Source: CAZOEL01 sp964578835 (GTDB lineage: Bacteria; Desulfobacterota; Syntrophobacteria; Syntrophobacterales; Syntrophobacteraceae). Taken from it: a stretch of DNA of 46,539 nt. The translations under genes and the position numbers were made by a program. Each line of letters begins with the position of its first letter. The first letter of the stretch is position 1. Where the stretch lies: positions 1-46,539 of the forward strand of contig CAZOEL010000057.1 in NCBI GenBank assembly GCA_964578835.1, read 5' to 3'. The notes below the pieces were generated by a model. The model saw only the letters and a list, made by a program, of their open reading frames with translations. It was not told the DNA's origin and did no database searches. This document shows positions 17,934 to 25,873 of the stretch, piece after piece.

Positions 17934-19963
17934 TTGCCCCTCCTCTCGATCTCGACCAGGGGAACGATAAGCTCTTCGACCGAGAGGCCACCATGACAGA
18001 CGGTGCGCTGCTTGTCTTGGACAAAGGCATGCCGAGGAGGAGCAAGAAGGGCAAAGTAGTCCTCCGGAAGGCCAATTGAGGCCCATTCAATCGAGCTTGG
18101 GAACATTTCTTTCACCTTGTTGCGGAGGATCACGTCCGGGTAGACACGGACGCGTTCTCCGCGTAGGTCTGCAATAGCCCCTTCCGCTGGACGGCCGCAA
18201 CCTTCCGCCTCGACATTGCCATGATCAGAGGTCAGATAGATCCGGAAGCCCCGATCCAGAAGCAGATCGAGGAGGGTATTGAGATATGGCTGCTCGGCCC
18301 ACTGGCCGACCTGGTTGTGCATCCCGGCGGCGCCCATTTCCATCCCGTGCATGATCTTGTCGACTTTGTCCACTACAAGCCCGGCGATCCGTGTTTGAGG
18401 ATGAGAGAGCGCTTCAGAAACGGTTTCCAGGCTGCCGTCACCCAGCCCCTTGATGTACACCACTTGATTGGCTGTATAACCTTCGTCCACCCAGAACTGT
18501 GACCAAAGCGCCGGTTCCTTGTCCGTGGTCTGAACGCTGTTCGGGAAAAAGATGGGAGCCTTGCCGGCGAAGGCGGCTTGGCGCGAAACAGAGGTGAGTG
18601 AGGGAATCCAGGAAAAGACAGCTTGTTCTCGGAACCGGAAACCGGGCTTCTTTGATGTGAGCGCACCTCGGATCACCAGCCACTGGTCCATAGCCAGGCC
18701 ATCGACTACGACCAATGCGATCTTCGCCTGATGGTCATCGCACACCTGACGGGCAAGAAAACGCGGGAGGTGATGCAGCATCACCGGCGGCGCCGGTGGC
18801 AGGTTGACCAGGCCTGCGTATCGCTTCAAGAGCCATGCGGAAAAACCAGAGTCGACTTGTGACTGAAGGCGCTTCGCGTGCTCGCTCATCCCCTCAGCGA
18901 CGCTATCGGGCTGCTCATTCAAGAGAACAGTCAGTTCCGCCCATCCACGGGCAAAGTGGAACCACTCCGTGTGCTTTGCATCGTAGGCCGGAATGGATGC
19001 CTGCAGACTCTCCATGAGTTTGCTCAGACGGCGTGCCCTGTCTTCAATGGGAGCGGTTTGAATGCCGATGCCAACCCAGGTTTCGGACAAGGCCTCTGCG
19101 TGATCGTGCGGAACGGAATGCAGCAATCCCTCCACGAAGAGGTTGTCGATGTAGACGCGAACGTCATGGTGGTCGAAAGGCAACAAGTGCGGAGGGCGGA
19201 GTGCGTGGTGCGATTTATCTGCCAAGCCCTCGGAGGCTGATTCCCGCACTTCGGACTTCGCACCTCGCACTTCCCTGGCCGCGTAGTGGTCAAGGAATAT
19301 GGGCCATCGCTCCTGGAGGAACATGAAGAAGGCCTCCCGATCCGCCACCAGTATCTCCAGCGGCCACTGGTCGAAGTGAGCATTCTGACGCAGAATTTGG
19401 ATGAATCGCTCATCCAGCGCCATCGGGATGCGCTGGCTGCGGTAATGGCGGCGCAACAGCACTCGCAAAAGGGCAGATGGCTGTTTGATCAGCTCTGGTG
19501 CGATTTCAAAGACATGCCGGAGAACGAACTCTTTGGTGGCATTGTCCCCCAGCTGTCCTGGGGCGTGCTTTCTCTGGGCTTCGTACAAGACATCGAGGTC
19601 TCCGCGATCCAGTGCGGTAACGACCGGATAGCTGAGGTTCGGAAAGATGTCGGCGAGACTGAACGAAAGCTTGCGGCCAGCCTGAAGCAGATCAAATGGC
19701 AGGCCTCCGAGATCGCTGGCCTGGGAGCGCAAAACAACCACGAGATCTGTGTGCTCGCCCCGGTCCCAGCGGGACCGGAACTTCGACTCATAGGCATAGC
19801 GAAACGCGATATGGTCATCGAATGGAATCAGCTCGAAGCCCCGTTCTCGTATACCTTCAAGAATCCCTTCTTCGAGCAAAAGCCCATCCGGGTCGGCTAC
19901 CAGGGTGAGCCGGGCCACCTTTGGGGTGAACTCCTTGAGAATTTGGTCACGCCAGCTACTCAT
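17930..19963 (-). CDS. pglZ: BREX type 3 PglZ, alkaline-phosphatase-superfamily protein
   Basis: A protein of about 677 residues starting at M-S-S-W-R-D-Q-I; the frame also allows a TTG start 12 nt upstream. The C-terminal half is the PglZ domain of the alkaline phosphatase superfamily: a metal-binding Asp in L-V-V-V-D-G-L-A-M-D-Q-W, the nucleophile region P-S-L-T-S-V-S-R, and D/H ligands in T-S-D-H-G-N. PglZ is the signature BREX protein; it works with the ATPase, methyltransferase and helicase to mark self DNA and block phage replication. The helical N-terminal half carries an unusual in-frame insertion derived from a palindromic repeat (19185-19272). It is followed by brxA with an ATGA overlap. 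Its start abuts the inverted repeat of the GxxExxY element. Confidence 0.85.
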   Translation of the reverse strand: MSSWRDQILKEFTPKVARLTLVADPDGLLLEEGILEGIRERGFELIPFDDHIAFRYAYESKFRSRWDRGEHTDLVVVLRSQASDLGGLPFDLLQAGRKLSFSLADIFPNLSYPVVTALDRGDLDVLYEAQRKHAPGQLGDNATKEFVLRHVFEIAPELIKQPSALLRVLLRRHYRSQRIPMALDERFIQILRQNAHFDQWPLEILVADREAFFMFLQERWPIFLDHYAAREVRGAKSEVRESASEGLADKSHHALRPPHLLPFDHHDVRVYIDNLFVEGLLHSVPHDHAEALSETWVGIGIQTAPIEDRARRLSKLMESLQASIPAYDAKHTEWFHFARGWAELTVLLNEQPDSVAEGMSEHAKRLQSQVDSGFSAWLLKRYAGLVNLPPAPPVMLHHLPRFLARQVCDDHQAKIALVVVDGLAMDQWLVIRGALTSKKPGFRFREQAVFSWIPSLTSVSRQAAFAGKAPIFFPNSVQTTDKEPALWSQFWVDEGYTANQVVYIKGLGDGSLETVSEALSHPQTRIAGLVVDKVDKIMHGMEMGAAGMHNQVGQWAEQPYLNTLLDLLLDRGFRIYLTSDHGNVEAEGCGRPAEGAIADLRGERVRVYPDVILRNKVKEMFPSSIEWASIGLPEDYFALLAPPRHAFVQDKQRTVCHGGLSVEELIVPLVEIERRGK
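19185..19272. repeat. Palindromic repeat embedded in the pglZ coding sequence
   Basis: Left part 19185-19213 (AAGTGCGGAG...GGTGCGA) and right part 19241-19272 (TTCCCGCAC...CGCACTT) form an imperfect inverted repeat built from GTGCG/CGCAC units. It translates in frame as a low-complexity stretch (R-G-A-K-S-E-V-R-E-S-A-S...). It looks like an intergenic repeat that landed in the gene without breaking the frame. Confidence 0.6.
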
Positions 19964-19973
19964 AAAACAATCC

Positions 19974-20425
19974 AACCGCGAATGGACGCGAATGAACGCA
20001 AATGGGAAGGGGATATCATAGGGGCCTTCCTTCCTGTAATACCGCCTTTTTCCACTCCAGTTTCGGGTGCTTGAAATTCAAAATAACCCCTGCCTGGATC
20101 CCCGTGATTCGCAGGTAGTTCAAAACCTGCCCAAGATGTTCCTCAACAATATTGTCAACCGTTTTGATTTCCACGATCAACCGCCCTTCTACCTCAAGGT
20201 CCGGGATATAATCATCTACATGTTCACCCCTATAGAAAGCCGGGTAGAGTTGTTGTTGCTGAAAGTGAATACCTTGATGCTGGAATTCTACGCACAATGC
20301 CCGCTCGTATGTCTTCTCCCGAAGACCATGCCCGAGTCCGTTCAACACCGCCATGGCGCATCCAACCACCCTGAATGTCAATTCTTTTTCTATTAATTCG
20401 CGTCTATTCGCGTTCATTCGCGGTT
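19974..20425 (-). mobile_element. 452-bp GxxExxY cassette with 30-bp terminal inverted repeats
   Basis: The ends 19974-20003 and 20396-20425 are inverted repeats matching at 26 of 30 positions. Each consists of three 10-bp units of the type CGCGAATGGA. The unit contains a single gene whose start codon lies inside one repeat. It sits exactly between brxHII and pglZ. Joining the flanks without it restores a helicase end (R-V-E-G-G-L-F-Y-E-stop) that overlaps the pglZ ATG, which argues for a clean insertion with no obvious long target duplication. Confidence 0.7.
20016..20417 (-). CDS. GxxExxY family protein (PD-(D/E)XK nuclease-like)
   Basis: This 133-residue protein contains the family motif G-L-R-E-K-T-Y, giving G..E..Y, at about residues 32-38. 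A nuclease-like core follows (Y-I-P-D-L-E-V-E-G-R-L-I-V-E-I-K), in which D and E-x-K match the PD-(D/E)XK pattern. The family is widespread and sporadic; its function is not established. The ATG (20415-20417) overlaps the present brxHII stop and lies within the terminal inverted repeat, so the N-terminal M-N-A-N-R-R-E is encoded by repeat sequence. The frame is intact. Whether it helps the element move, as its nuclease fold suggests, is inference. Confidence 0.75.
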   Translation of the reverse strand: MNANRRELIEKELTFRVVGCAMAVLNGLGHGLREKTYERALCVEFQHQGIHFQQQQLYPAFYRGEHVDDYIPDLEVEGRLIVEIKTVDNIVEEHLGQVLNYLRITGIQAGVILNFKHPKLEWKKAVLQEGRPL

Positions 20426-21345
20426 CCCTTCCACACGCAGCATTATTAGCGGCGCCATTTCAGGATACGCGTGGGCCTTTTGGTCAAGCTGTTCCTGGAA
20501 GCTCCGCTCCTCCTTGCATAAGAAGGTTCAGTCGATAGTTGCGGACCTGCGGCAAGCCGATCCTCTCGATGGTCTTGCGCCTTGCCGAAAAGGCGTAGTC
20601 CGCCTTCTCTCGCTCGCGTACAATCCGCGCCAGGTGCTCCTGTACAAGTGTCTCATAGATGCCCTTTCCGTGTTCCTCCGCAGCGTTCTGCAGCTTTTCG
20701 AAAATGGATTGCGAGAGCGAGGCGTCAAGAATGGATCGAATCTGAGTTTTTACCGTGAGAAGTTGGTCCCATCCGTGTCTGGCTGTCGCCATGTAGACCA
20801 GGCCGTCGTCCGTCAGGAAGAGAGGCATAATCCTTCGACGGTTCCACTCCATACTGGCAATAGCAATTCGCCACAAGGACCAAAAGCCTTGGATTTCCCC
20901 CGAAAGGCCAGGGATTATTACCAAAGGGATTGGCTGACCAGGCGCAAACCTGGGAAGCCGCATGGCCAGGCCGCGGATCTTCGGCTCTTCTAGAGTAAGG
21001 CGCCGGGCGGCAGGGAACCTGTCGGCTTGCTTGCCAGTGAAGACCACGTTCTCGTACGTTTCGCCGTCAGGCCAGGTGAGATTCCAGCTCTGGCTTTTCC
21101 TCTCGGCTTGGCCACCATGAGCCTTCAGGTAGCTGACCGTCATGCGCTCGACCCAATTAGGAGATTTCATCCGCCGAGCAGATGGCGGCGTTCTCCAGGT
21201 GCTTGAGCCTGGAAGCAGGGATGCGGACGACCGAGTCACGTCCGGGTAGCCAGACGCGGCAAGTCGTCACACCCCAAAGTGTCTGGGCTTCGATGACCTG
21301 ACAAAGCTGCCGGTGGTCCGGGCTGTAGTACCACCCTTGTTCCAT
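20414..21345 (-). pseudogene. brxHII: BREX type 3 helicase brxHII, core deleted and frameshifted
   Basis: Two ends of one large SNF2-type helicase remain. The first about 60 residues (M-E-Q-G-W-Y-Y-S-P-D-H-R-Q-L; V-W-L-P-G-R-D-S-V-V-R-I) run from 21345 to about 21160. They are followed directly, in another frame, by the C-terminal part (from about 21165: N-W-V-E-R-M-T-V-S-Y-L; E-W-N-R-R-R-I-M-P-L-F; I-G-L-P-Q-V-R-N-Y-R-L). Family members are about 900-1000 residues; the whole ATPase core, including Walker A and DEAH, is missing. A further single-base insertion near 20513 (GGAGGAG run) ends the frame early at 20484, while the true end continues to 20414. It cannot make a working helicase. Its ATG overlaps the preceding TOPRIM-like gene stop (TAATG). 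Confidence 0.8.
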
Positions 21346-22004
21346 TAAGATACTCCAGCCAACCGCAGAAGCTTATCTCGAAAGTAGCAGAAGCTCGGCG
21401 AGCTATTGTTCCCAACATCCATATGTGGTGAAATTTCTTCTGCCCACTTGGATTTTTCCCTGCCGACCGTTTGCCATCCTTGTTTGGACAGCCGCTGAGC
21501 TCCACCCGGATAGACGGCGTCGGCCAGTTTCTCCCAAGTGCCGCAAATGCTGTCATTCACATACGAAATGAGAACGGCATCCTTGGCTTTGGGATAAGCG
21601 CTTTTGATCGCGTTCATATCGCCGAAAAACCAAGCCTCGCCTTCCTCGACCGCAATGCAGAAGCCAGTTGTGGGGCACGGATTACAAGCATTTTGAATCG
21701 CAAGGAGGCTGTTGCGAAATTCTTTCAGACACTTGTCGTCAAGGTCACAAACCAAAATCACCGCTGCTTGATAAGTTTCAGGATAGCCGGCGAAAGTTCT
21801 TCCATATCCCTTCAATAGCTTGGGCAAGTTCTCGAGCAAGATGCGTTTGCCGGCATCATCGACATCCCTCATGTGCTTGGGAATTCGTCCCACGCCTTTA
21901 TAAGAATGGATGCTGAAAGTGTGCTCACTGCCGATGATCTTTGGAACCAGAATCTCCAGGGCCTTCTTGCCGGACTGGTCTTCGACGAGTATCTCGAAAT
22001 GCAT
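21345..22004 (-). CDS. TOPRIM/DUF4276-like protein, partner of the upstream ATPase
   Basis: A protein of about 219 residues, starting M-H-F-E-I-L-V-E-D-Q after a GAGGTGA ribosome site. It shows the TOPRIM-like pattern: an early Glu (L-V-E-D), a central Asp pair in V-I-L-V-C-D-L-D-D-K, and a later acidic patch (V-E-E-G-E-A-W-F-F-G-D). I assign it loosely to the DUF4276-like group. It begins 4 nt after the ATPase gene, and its stop overlaps the helicase start, so it is fully integrated into the operon. Such ATPase + TOPRIM pairs resemble OLD-type and related anti-phage nucleases. The pair probably works together, with this protein as nuclease. Confidence 0.6.
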   Translation of the reverse strand: MHFEILVEDQSGKKALEILVPKIIGSEHTFSIHSYKGVGRIPKHMRDVDDAGKRILLENLPKLLKGYGRTFAGYPETYQAAVILVCDLDDKCLKEFRNSLLAIQNACNPCPTTGFCIAVEEGEAWFFGDMNAIKSAYPKAKDAVLISYVNDSICGTWEKLADAVYPGGAQRLSKQGWQTVGREKSKWAEEISPHMDVGNNSSPSFCYFRDKLLRLAGVS

Positions 22005-22008
22005 CGGC

Positions 22009-23301
22009 TCACCTCGCATCCAGGTAATCGCTGTACCAGAGCCCGCCAAGCGGAAGCCCTTCAGCCACCATATTTCTCACGATAGAGTCATCACTTGCCC
22101 TTCTGATAGACGCGAATCCATCGTTACCCTTTTCCAGGAGCCAGACTTCGTTCGGCTCCAGGGCATCTACAAAATAGGGTTGATGTGTTGTTACAAATAC
22201 TTGCGAGCCCCCTTTTTTCCCAGTCGCATGTTCTCGGAATTCACGAGCGAGAGTCTCAAGTAGCTTGTGATATAATCCATTTTCGGGTTCCTCGATGCAT
22301 AGGAACGGAGGTGGAGACGGATCTTCGAGCAACAAGAGGTAGGCAAAGGCTTTTAGTGTTCCGTCGGACATCTGTTGGGCAAAGAAAGGGTCCTGAAAAC
22401 CTTTATCATTGAACCGGAGCAGCAATCTTCCATCAGGCGTCTTCTCGGTATCTATCTTGTCGATACCGGGAATCTTCGAGGCAATCCTGTCCAGTATCGC
22501 GCGAAGCCGCTTCGGGTGTTCTCGTTCCATGAACTGGACCACATTGCCCAGGTTGTCCCCGTGGATATTCAGATGTTTTTGCGGGCCGGCGAGCGGGAGG
22601 CTGCGAGCCGCATCCGGAGTAAAGTAGCTTAGGTACCATCCCTCTATGAACCTGCGGAAGGCCGAAATTCGTGGATGTTGTTTGAGTGCGCCAAGCGTTG
22701 CAATACCAAGCTTACGTTTGTCTTCAAGCTCTACAATCTCGGTCTCTCTGCTTTCTTTCGTGTCTTCCCCTGTCTGGATAGACTCGATCAGCCCTGCCAC
22801 GTCTAATTGCTGTTTTTCTTCATCAATCTGACGACCTTCTTTTTCTCCTTTCCAGGCAACCCCTTTACCATCATTTAAAACAAGGAATGAGAACGGCCAG
22901 CCATGTTTCTGGCCTTTGCGCCTTTGCCTGAGTCGTTCCTTTTGAACGTAGGGGCGTCCAGTATCATCAACTTCAATAGAAAGCTCATACGTGATGGGTC
23001 GAGCATTCCCTTCTTCTTTGTAGTAAACCTCGAACTCGATAGGCCCTATTACTCCTTGAGACTTGATACGGCTAAAACCGCCACGCCCGCGCAGATCGCA
23101 TGCCTCTTCGACGCCACTTTTCAGGCAATCCGCCAGAAAACCAAAAGCATCAAAAAGTGTGCTCTTTCCGACTCCATTCTTCCCGATGACAGCGGTCATT
23201 GGCGTCAGCGATTCGACTTGTTGCAGATTCCATAACTTGCCTAGAGTAACATCCTGTAGTACTCGAAAGTTCCGTATCCTGATGCCATCTATCTTTGCCA
23301 T
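22009..23301 (-). CDS. AAA ATPase (OLD/RecF-like), partner of the TOPRIM-like protein
   Basis: This 430-residue ABC-type ATPase starts M-A-K-I-D-G-I-R-I-R-N-F-R after AGGAG. It has Walker A V-I-G-K-N-G-V-G-K-S-T, a Q-M-S-D-G-T-L signature and Walker B F-L-C-I-E-E-P-E-N-G-L, followed by the switch His in V-T-T-H-Q-P. A helical insertion lies between them. This is the AAA_21/OLD-like group found in many defence operons. It directly precedes the TOPRIM-like gene. It sits between the pglXI stub and brxHII, a place where ordinary type 3 BREX loci have no such gene. Confidence 0.8.
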   Translation of the reverse strand: MAKIDGIRIRNFRVLQDVTLGKLWNLQQVESLTPMTAVIGKNGVGKSTLFDAFGFLADCLKSGVEEACDLRGRGGFSRIKSQGVIGPIEFEVYYKEEGNARPITYELSIEVDDTGRPYVQKERLRQRRKGQKHGWPFSFLVLNDGKGVAWKGEKEGRQIDEEKQQLDVAGLIESIQTGEDTKESRETEIVELEDKRKLGIATLGALKQHPRISAFRRFIEGWYLSYFTPDAARSLPLAGPQKHLNIHGDNLGNVVQFMEREHPKRLRAILDRIASKIPGIDKIDTEKTPDGRLLLRFNDKGFQDPFFAQQMSDGTLKAFAYLLLLEDPSPPPFLCIEEPENGLYHKLLETLAREFREHATGKKGGSQVFVTTHQPYFVDALEPNEVWLLEKGNDGFASIRRASDDSIVRNMVAEGLPLGGLWYSDYLDAR

Positions 23302-23357
23302 TAGGATCTCCTGTGAATGATTTCCCATCTATTCGGAAGGCGCATCCATCCTTGCTC

Positions 23358-23805
23358 TCACAATGCCCCGGTGCGAGTAAGCGCCTGGTCGTACCACATG
23401 AGGAGCTTTGGATCTTCCTGGAGGACGTTTTCGGGTATCTTGTTGGCCACGGAGATAATGGTGGTGTAATTGCGCTCCTGCCATGCCTTCTTGCAGCCTG
23501 CGCACCGCTTCGAGACGGAACACCTTCAGACGCTTCTGGCTTGACTCACGGTACTTCTCGAATTCACGGAGCAGTGCTCGCTCCCGCAGCTCTTCGAGAT
23601 CGCTGACCTTATGCGGATCAGGAACGTACCAGCGGTCTTTGGCCTTGGCGCACAAGCCCGGATTGTTCTTGGGGCGGTTGCGCAGCCCCCTGAAATTGAT
23701 AGAAAAATAGCTGTGGATCTGGCGGCGCACAGCAGCATGACCTTCGTAACGCAGGAAAATTCACCCCAAGAACTCATCAGGTTCCAACATCTTGTCGTTC
23801 TTCAT
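23358..23805 (-). pseudogene. C-terminal stub of the BREX type 3 methyltransferase PglXI
   Basis: Reading across three frames recovers one continuous protein tail: K-N-D-K-M-L-E-P-D-E-F-L, then F-L-R-Y-E-G-H-A-A-V-R and A-K-D-R-W-Y-V-P-D-P, then A-W-Q-E-R-N-Y-T-T-I-I-S-V and N-V-L-Q-E-D-P-K-L-L-M-W-Y-D-Q. This tail matches what I know of PglXI-type adenine methyltransferases. At least two frameshifts (near 23762 and 23504) break it, and the catalytic part with the D/NPPY motif is absent. The position, between brxC and brxHII, is exactly where pglXI belongs in type 3 BREX, so the operon appears to have lost its methyltransferase. Confidence 0.65.
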
Positions 23806-23938
23806 CCAGCCTCCAAACTCCTATATAAATTGAGGCGCCAATTCAACAGCTGTCCGATGCGGTGAGCGGCTTCTTTGCGTTCAGAGATCAACGCCTATAA
23901 ATCAGTTCGTTCGGTCGTAGCCCGATCTTTATTGGGAC

Positions 23939-24286
23939 TCATGTTAGCTTGTTATATTTTGTAGCAATCCCTTTTGAAATCTCGACCGGGTACCTCTCTT
24001 GGTTAACTTTAAGTTTTTTTCTGACTGCATTTTCAATAGAGATGTTAAGATCGTGACATAAATAAGAAAGCAGTATCGCCATATCGGCCACTTCACTCTC
24101 AATTTCAGGTAGCTGATGCTGAGCAATTTCTGCTATCTCAAAGTCTCGAGCCCATCGAAAGATGTCGAGCAATTCAGCAGCTTCAACGCACAAAGCCGAG
24201 CTAAGATTGCGGATTGTGTGAAACTGCTCCCAATTCCTCTCTCGTCGAAATGCAATCATCTCATTTAGAAGAGAACTTGAAATCAT
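23939..24286 (-). CDS. MazG-like nucleotide pyrophosphohydrolase
   Basis: This 115-residue all-alpha NTP pyrophosphatase is of the MazG/dCTPase (RS21-C6-like) group. The metal-binding acidic motifs are present: E-A-A-E-L in helix 2 and E-V-A-D-M-A in helix 3. Proteins of this kind hydrolyse (d)NTPs to monophosphates and act in nucleotide-pool cleaning; several are found in defence islands or phages. It lies 12 nt downstream of the HNH nuclease gene on the same strand, so the two are probably co-transcribed. The local sequence is more A/T-rich than the BREX genes, consistent with a separate origin. Confidence 0.75.
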   Translation of the reverse strand: MISSSLLNEMIAFRRERNWEQFHTIRNLSSALCVEAAELLDIFRWARDFEIAEIAQHQLPEIESEVADMAILLSYLCHDLNISIENAVRKKLKVNQERYPVEISKGIATKYNKLT

Positions 24287-24298
24287 GATACCTCCTGT

Positions 24299-24949
24299 TT
24301 ATGCTTGAAATCTATTTCGGTAATGCCAATCTAATTTATCTGGATCAGGACGCATTGACGGAAGGATTGGCACAACAGATAATGGATGATTATCGAGTCG
24401 ATAGTAGACCTTCCCGTTAAACCATTCCTCTTTAATGCGTCGGCTGATTCTTACTCGAAGATCAGGTGTAACACTGACCAAACCAGCATCGAAAAGTCGA
24501 TGGAAGTCGGCTCGAAGCAAAAGCCCGTTACGGACATCATGTCCACCCTCTCCTGAATATGGAACGATATGCGCCGCCTCCAGCGCCACTAACGTCCTTT
24601 CCCCCGTAACGGCGCATCGTCGCTGATACGCATCAGTGACCAAAACCCTAAAAGAGGATTGTCCAAGTCTAGGCTGGACCGCAACCGGAGATCCAAACTT
24701 TTTATTCGGTTCGGAGGCCACAAGAACTCCATCAATTTCTACCCCTTCGAGTGACTGTGACTCCAAAGCCTCTTCGACCTTTTGCCATATGTCTCGCCCT
24801 GCGCTCTCGTTCGAATCGTACATTTTCCCACGCACGATGTTCGAGGACCAACCAGGTAGATCTTTGATCCATACACCAGCATCAAAAAAAAAGGGGTTTG
24901 CTAGAACAGTACATCCTATCTGATCATCCTTACGCGCAGTACTCGTCAA
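24299..24949 (-). CDS. HNH endonuclease (COG3440-like), probably N-terminally truncated
   Basis: A 216-residue frame ends in an HNH domain: R-R-C-A-V-T-G-E, then L-E-A-A-H-I-V-P-Y, N-G-L-L-L-R-A-D-F-H-R-L-F-D. This is the restriction-endonuclease-like HNH of COG3440. Full-length relatives are nearer 300 residues. The frame remains open upstream without a start (L-A-W-E-V-F-G...S-S-L-D-E-L-R-E, to about 25030), and the family's first ~80 residues are not readable in one frame. The listed start is TTG. It may therefore be a decayed gene with an intact catalytic domain. Bases 25031-25268 contain only a 13-bp direct repeat (GAAAACGTTGAGG at 25153 and 25243). Confidence 0.65.
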   Translation of the reverse strand: MTSTARKDDQIGCTVLANPFFFDAGVWIKDLPGWSSNIVRGKMYDSNESAGRDIWQKVEEALESQSLEGVEIDGVLVASEPNKKFGSPVAVQPRLGQSSFRVLVTDAYQRRCAVTGERTLVALEAAHIVPYSGEGGHDVRNGLLLRADFHRLFDAGLVSVTPDLRVRISRRIKEEWFNGKVYYRLDNHPLSVVPILPSMRPDPDKLDWHYRNRFQA

Positions 24950-25268
24950 CGGAGCGAGAACTTCTCGAAGTTCGTCAAGCGAGGAACAACCATTTTTTCG
25001 CCCAAAGACCTCCCATGCTAGTACAGCTACGCGGAAGTCCTGTACCAGTTCCTACGTGCTGGCCGACGGGTCCTATCCATCCCAAACCGGCACGGCAAAT
25101 CAGCCGAACAGTACTAGAGTTCTTGAGCCATCCGCCAAAACCATGTCCGCCAGAAAACGTTGAGGTCGCTCCAGGAAAATAGCTTCGAACTGTGGCTGCG
25201 GAAAAGGGAGAAAAACTCTCAATCCAAGTACCTTTTAGCAGTGAAAACGTTGAGGAAATTTTTCCCTC

Positions 25269-25873
25269 TCACTTTTTCAGTTCATCGACAAAGCGTCTGG
25301 CCCAAAAGGAAGCTCGTATTACTTGGTTTGGGTCAATCTGCGCCAAGAGTTTGAACGAGTGTTCTCCTTTGCCATAGACAGCTTTTGTCTGCAGTTACTT
25401 GTGGCCCTAGCGAGTGATTGATAGATCTGCTCTTTGGCAATGGCCTCGATATCGTTCGTTGCCGCAGGCAAGGCATTAACTTGAAATCCCTGTCCGAAAA
25501 AAGTTTGCAGGGTTTGCCGATCGGCAAGGAACCAGGCTTCCATAACCTGAACCATCAGGTGGCAATCGTCGTCACCAGCGCTCGAGGGTTTCTGCCATTG
25601 GTCGCCAGTGCGCCGGCCCAGGTGCTGCCATGGTTGAAGCGGATCGCTACCCACAGCCTCTTCGCTATCCACCAGCAAAAGCGCCCGTTCGCCATTTTCA
25701 AGCGCCGTGCAGAAAGAATCATATGCATTTCTGCGACTACCACAGGCCACTATCCGCGGCAAACGTCCAGCAAGCCCAGCTTTTTTCAGAAACTCAGAAA
25801 AACCCTTCCTGCAGGCTGTTTTTAACAGATTGGTATCACCGCCCCCCTCTACATAGAGTTTTAACCCTACCAT
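25269..25873 (-). pseudogene. DUF4276 (TOPRIM-like) gene, frameshifted near its 3' end
   Basis: The protein begins M-V-G-L-K-L-Y-V-E-G-G-G-D and continues with A-C-G-S-R, L-L-L-V-D-S-E and H-L-M-V-Q-V-M-E-A-W-F-L-A-D-R, the standard DUF4276 pattern. In the listed frame it ends at 25319 with an unrelated tail. Shifting frame at about 25386 restores the expected end (A-V-Y-G-K-G-E-H-S-F-K-L-L, then I-D-P, to a stop at 25269). A single-base loss explains this. Its ATG overlaps the ATPase stop by 7 nt, so it was the second gene of an ATPase/TOPRIM defence pair. Frameshift or sequencing error cannot be distinguished here. Confidence 0.75.

Noticed and set aside
25153..25255. Direct repeat GAAAACGTTGAGG (25153 and 25243) as ends of an inserted element
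   Set aside because: Only 13 bp, 90 bp apart, with no transposase or terminal inverted repeats between them.
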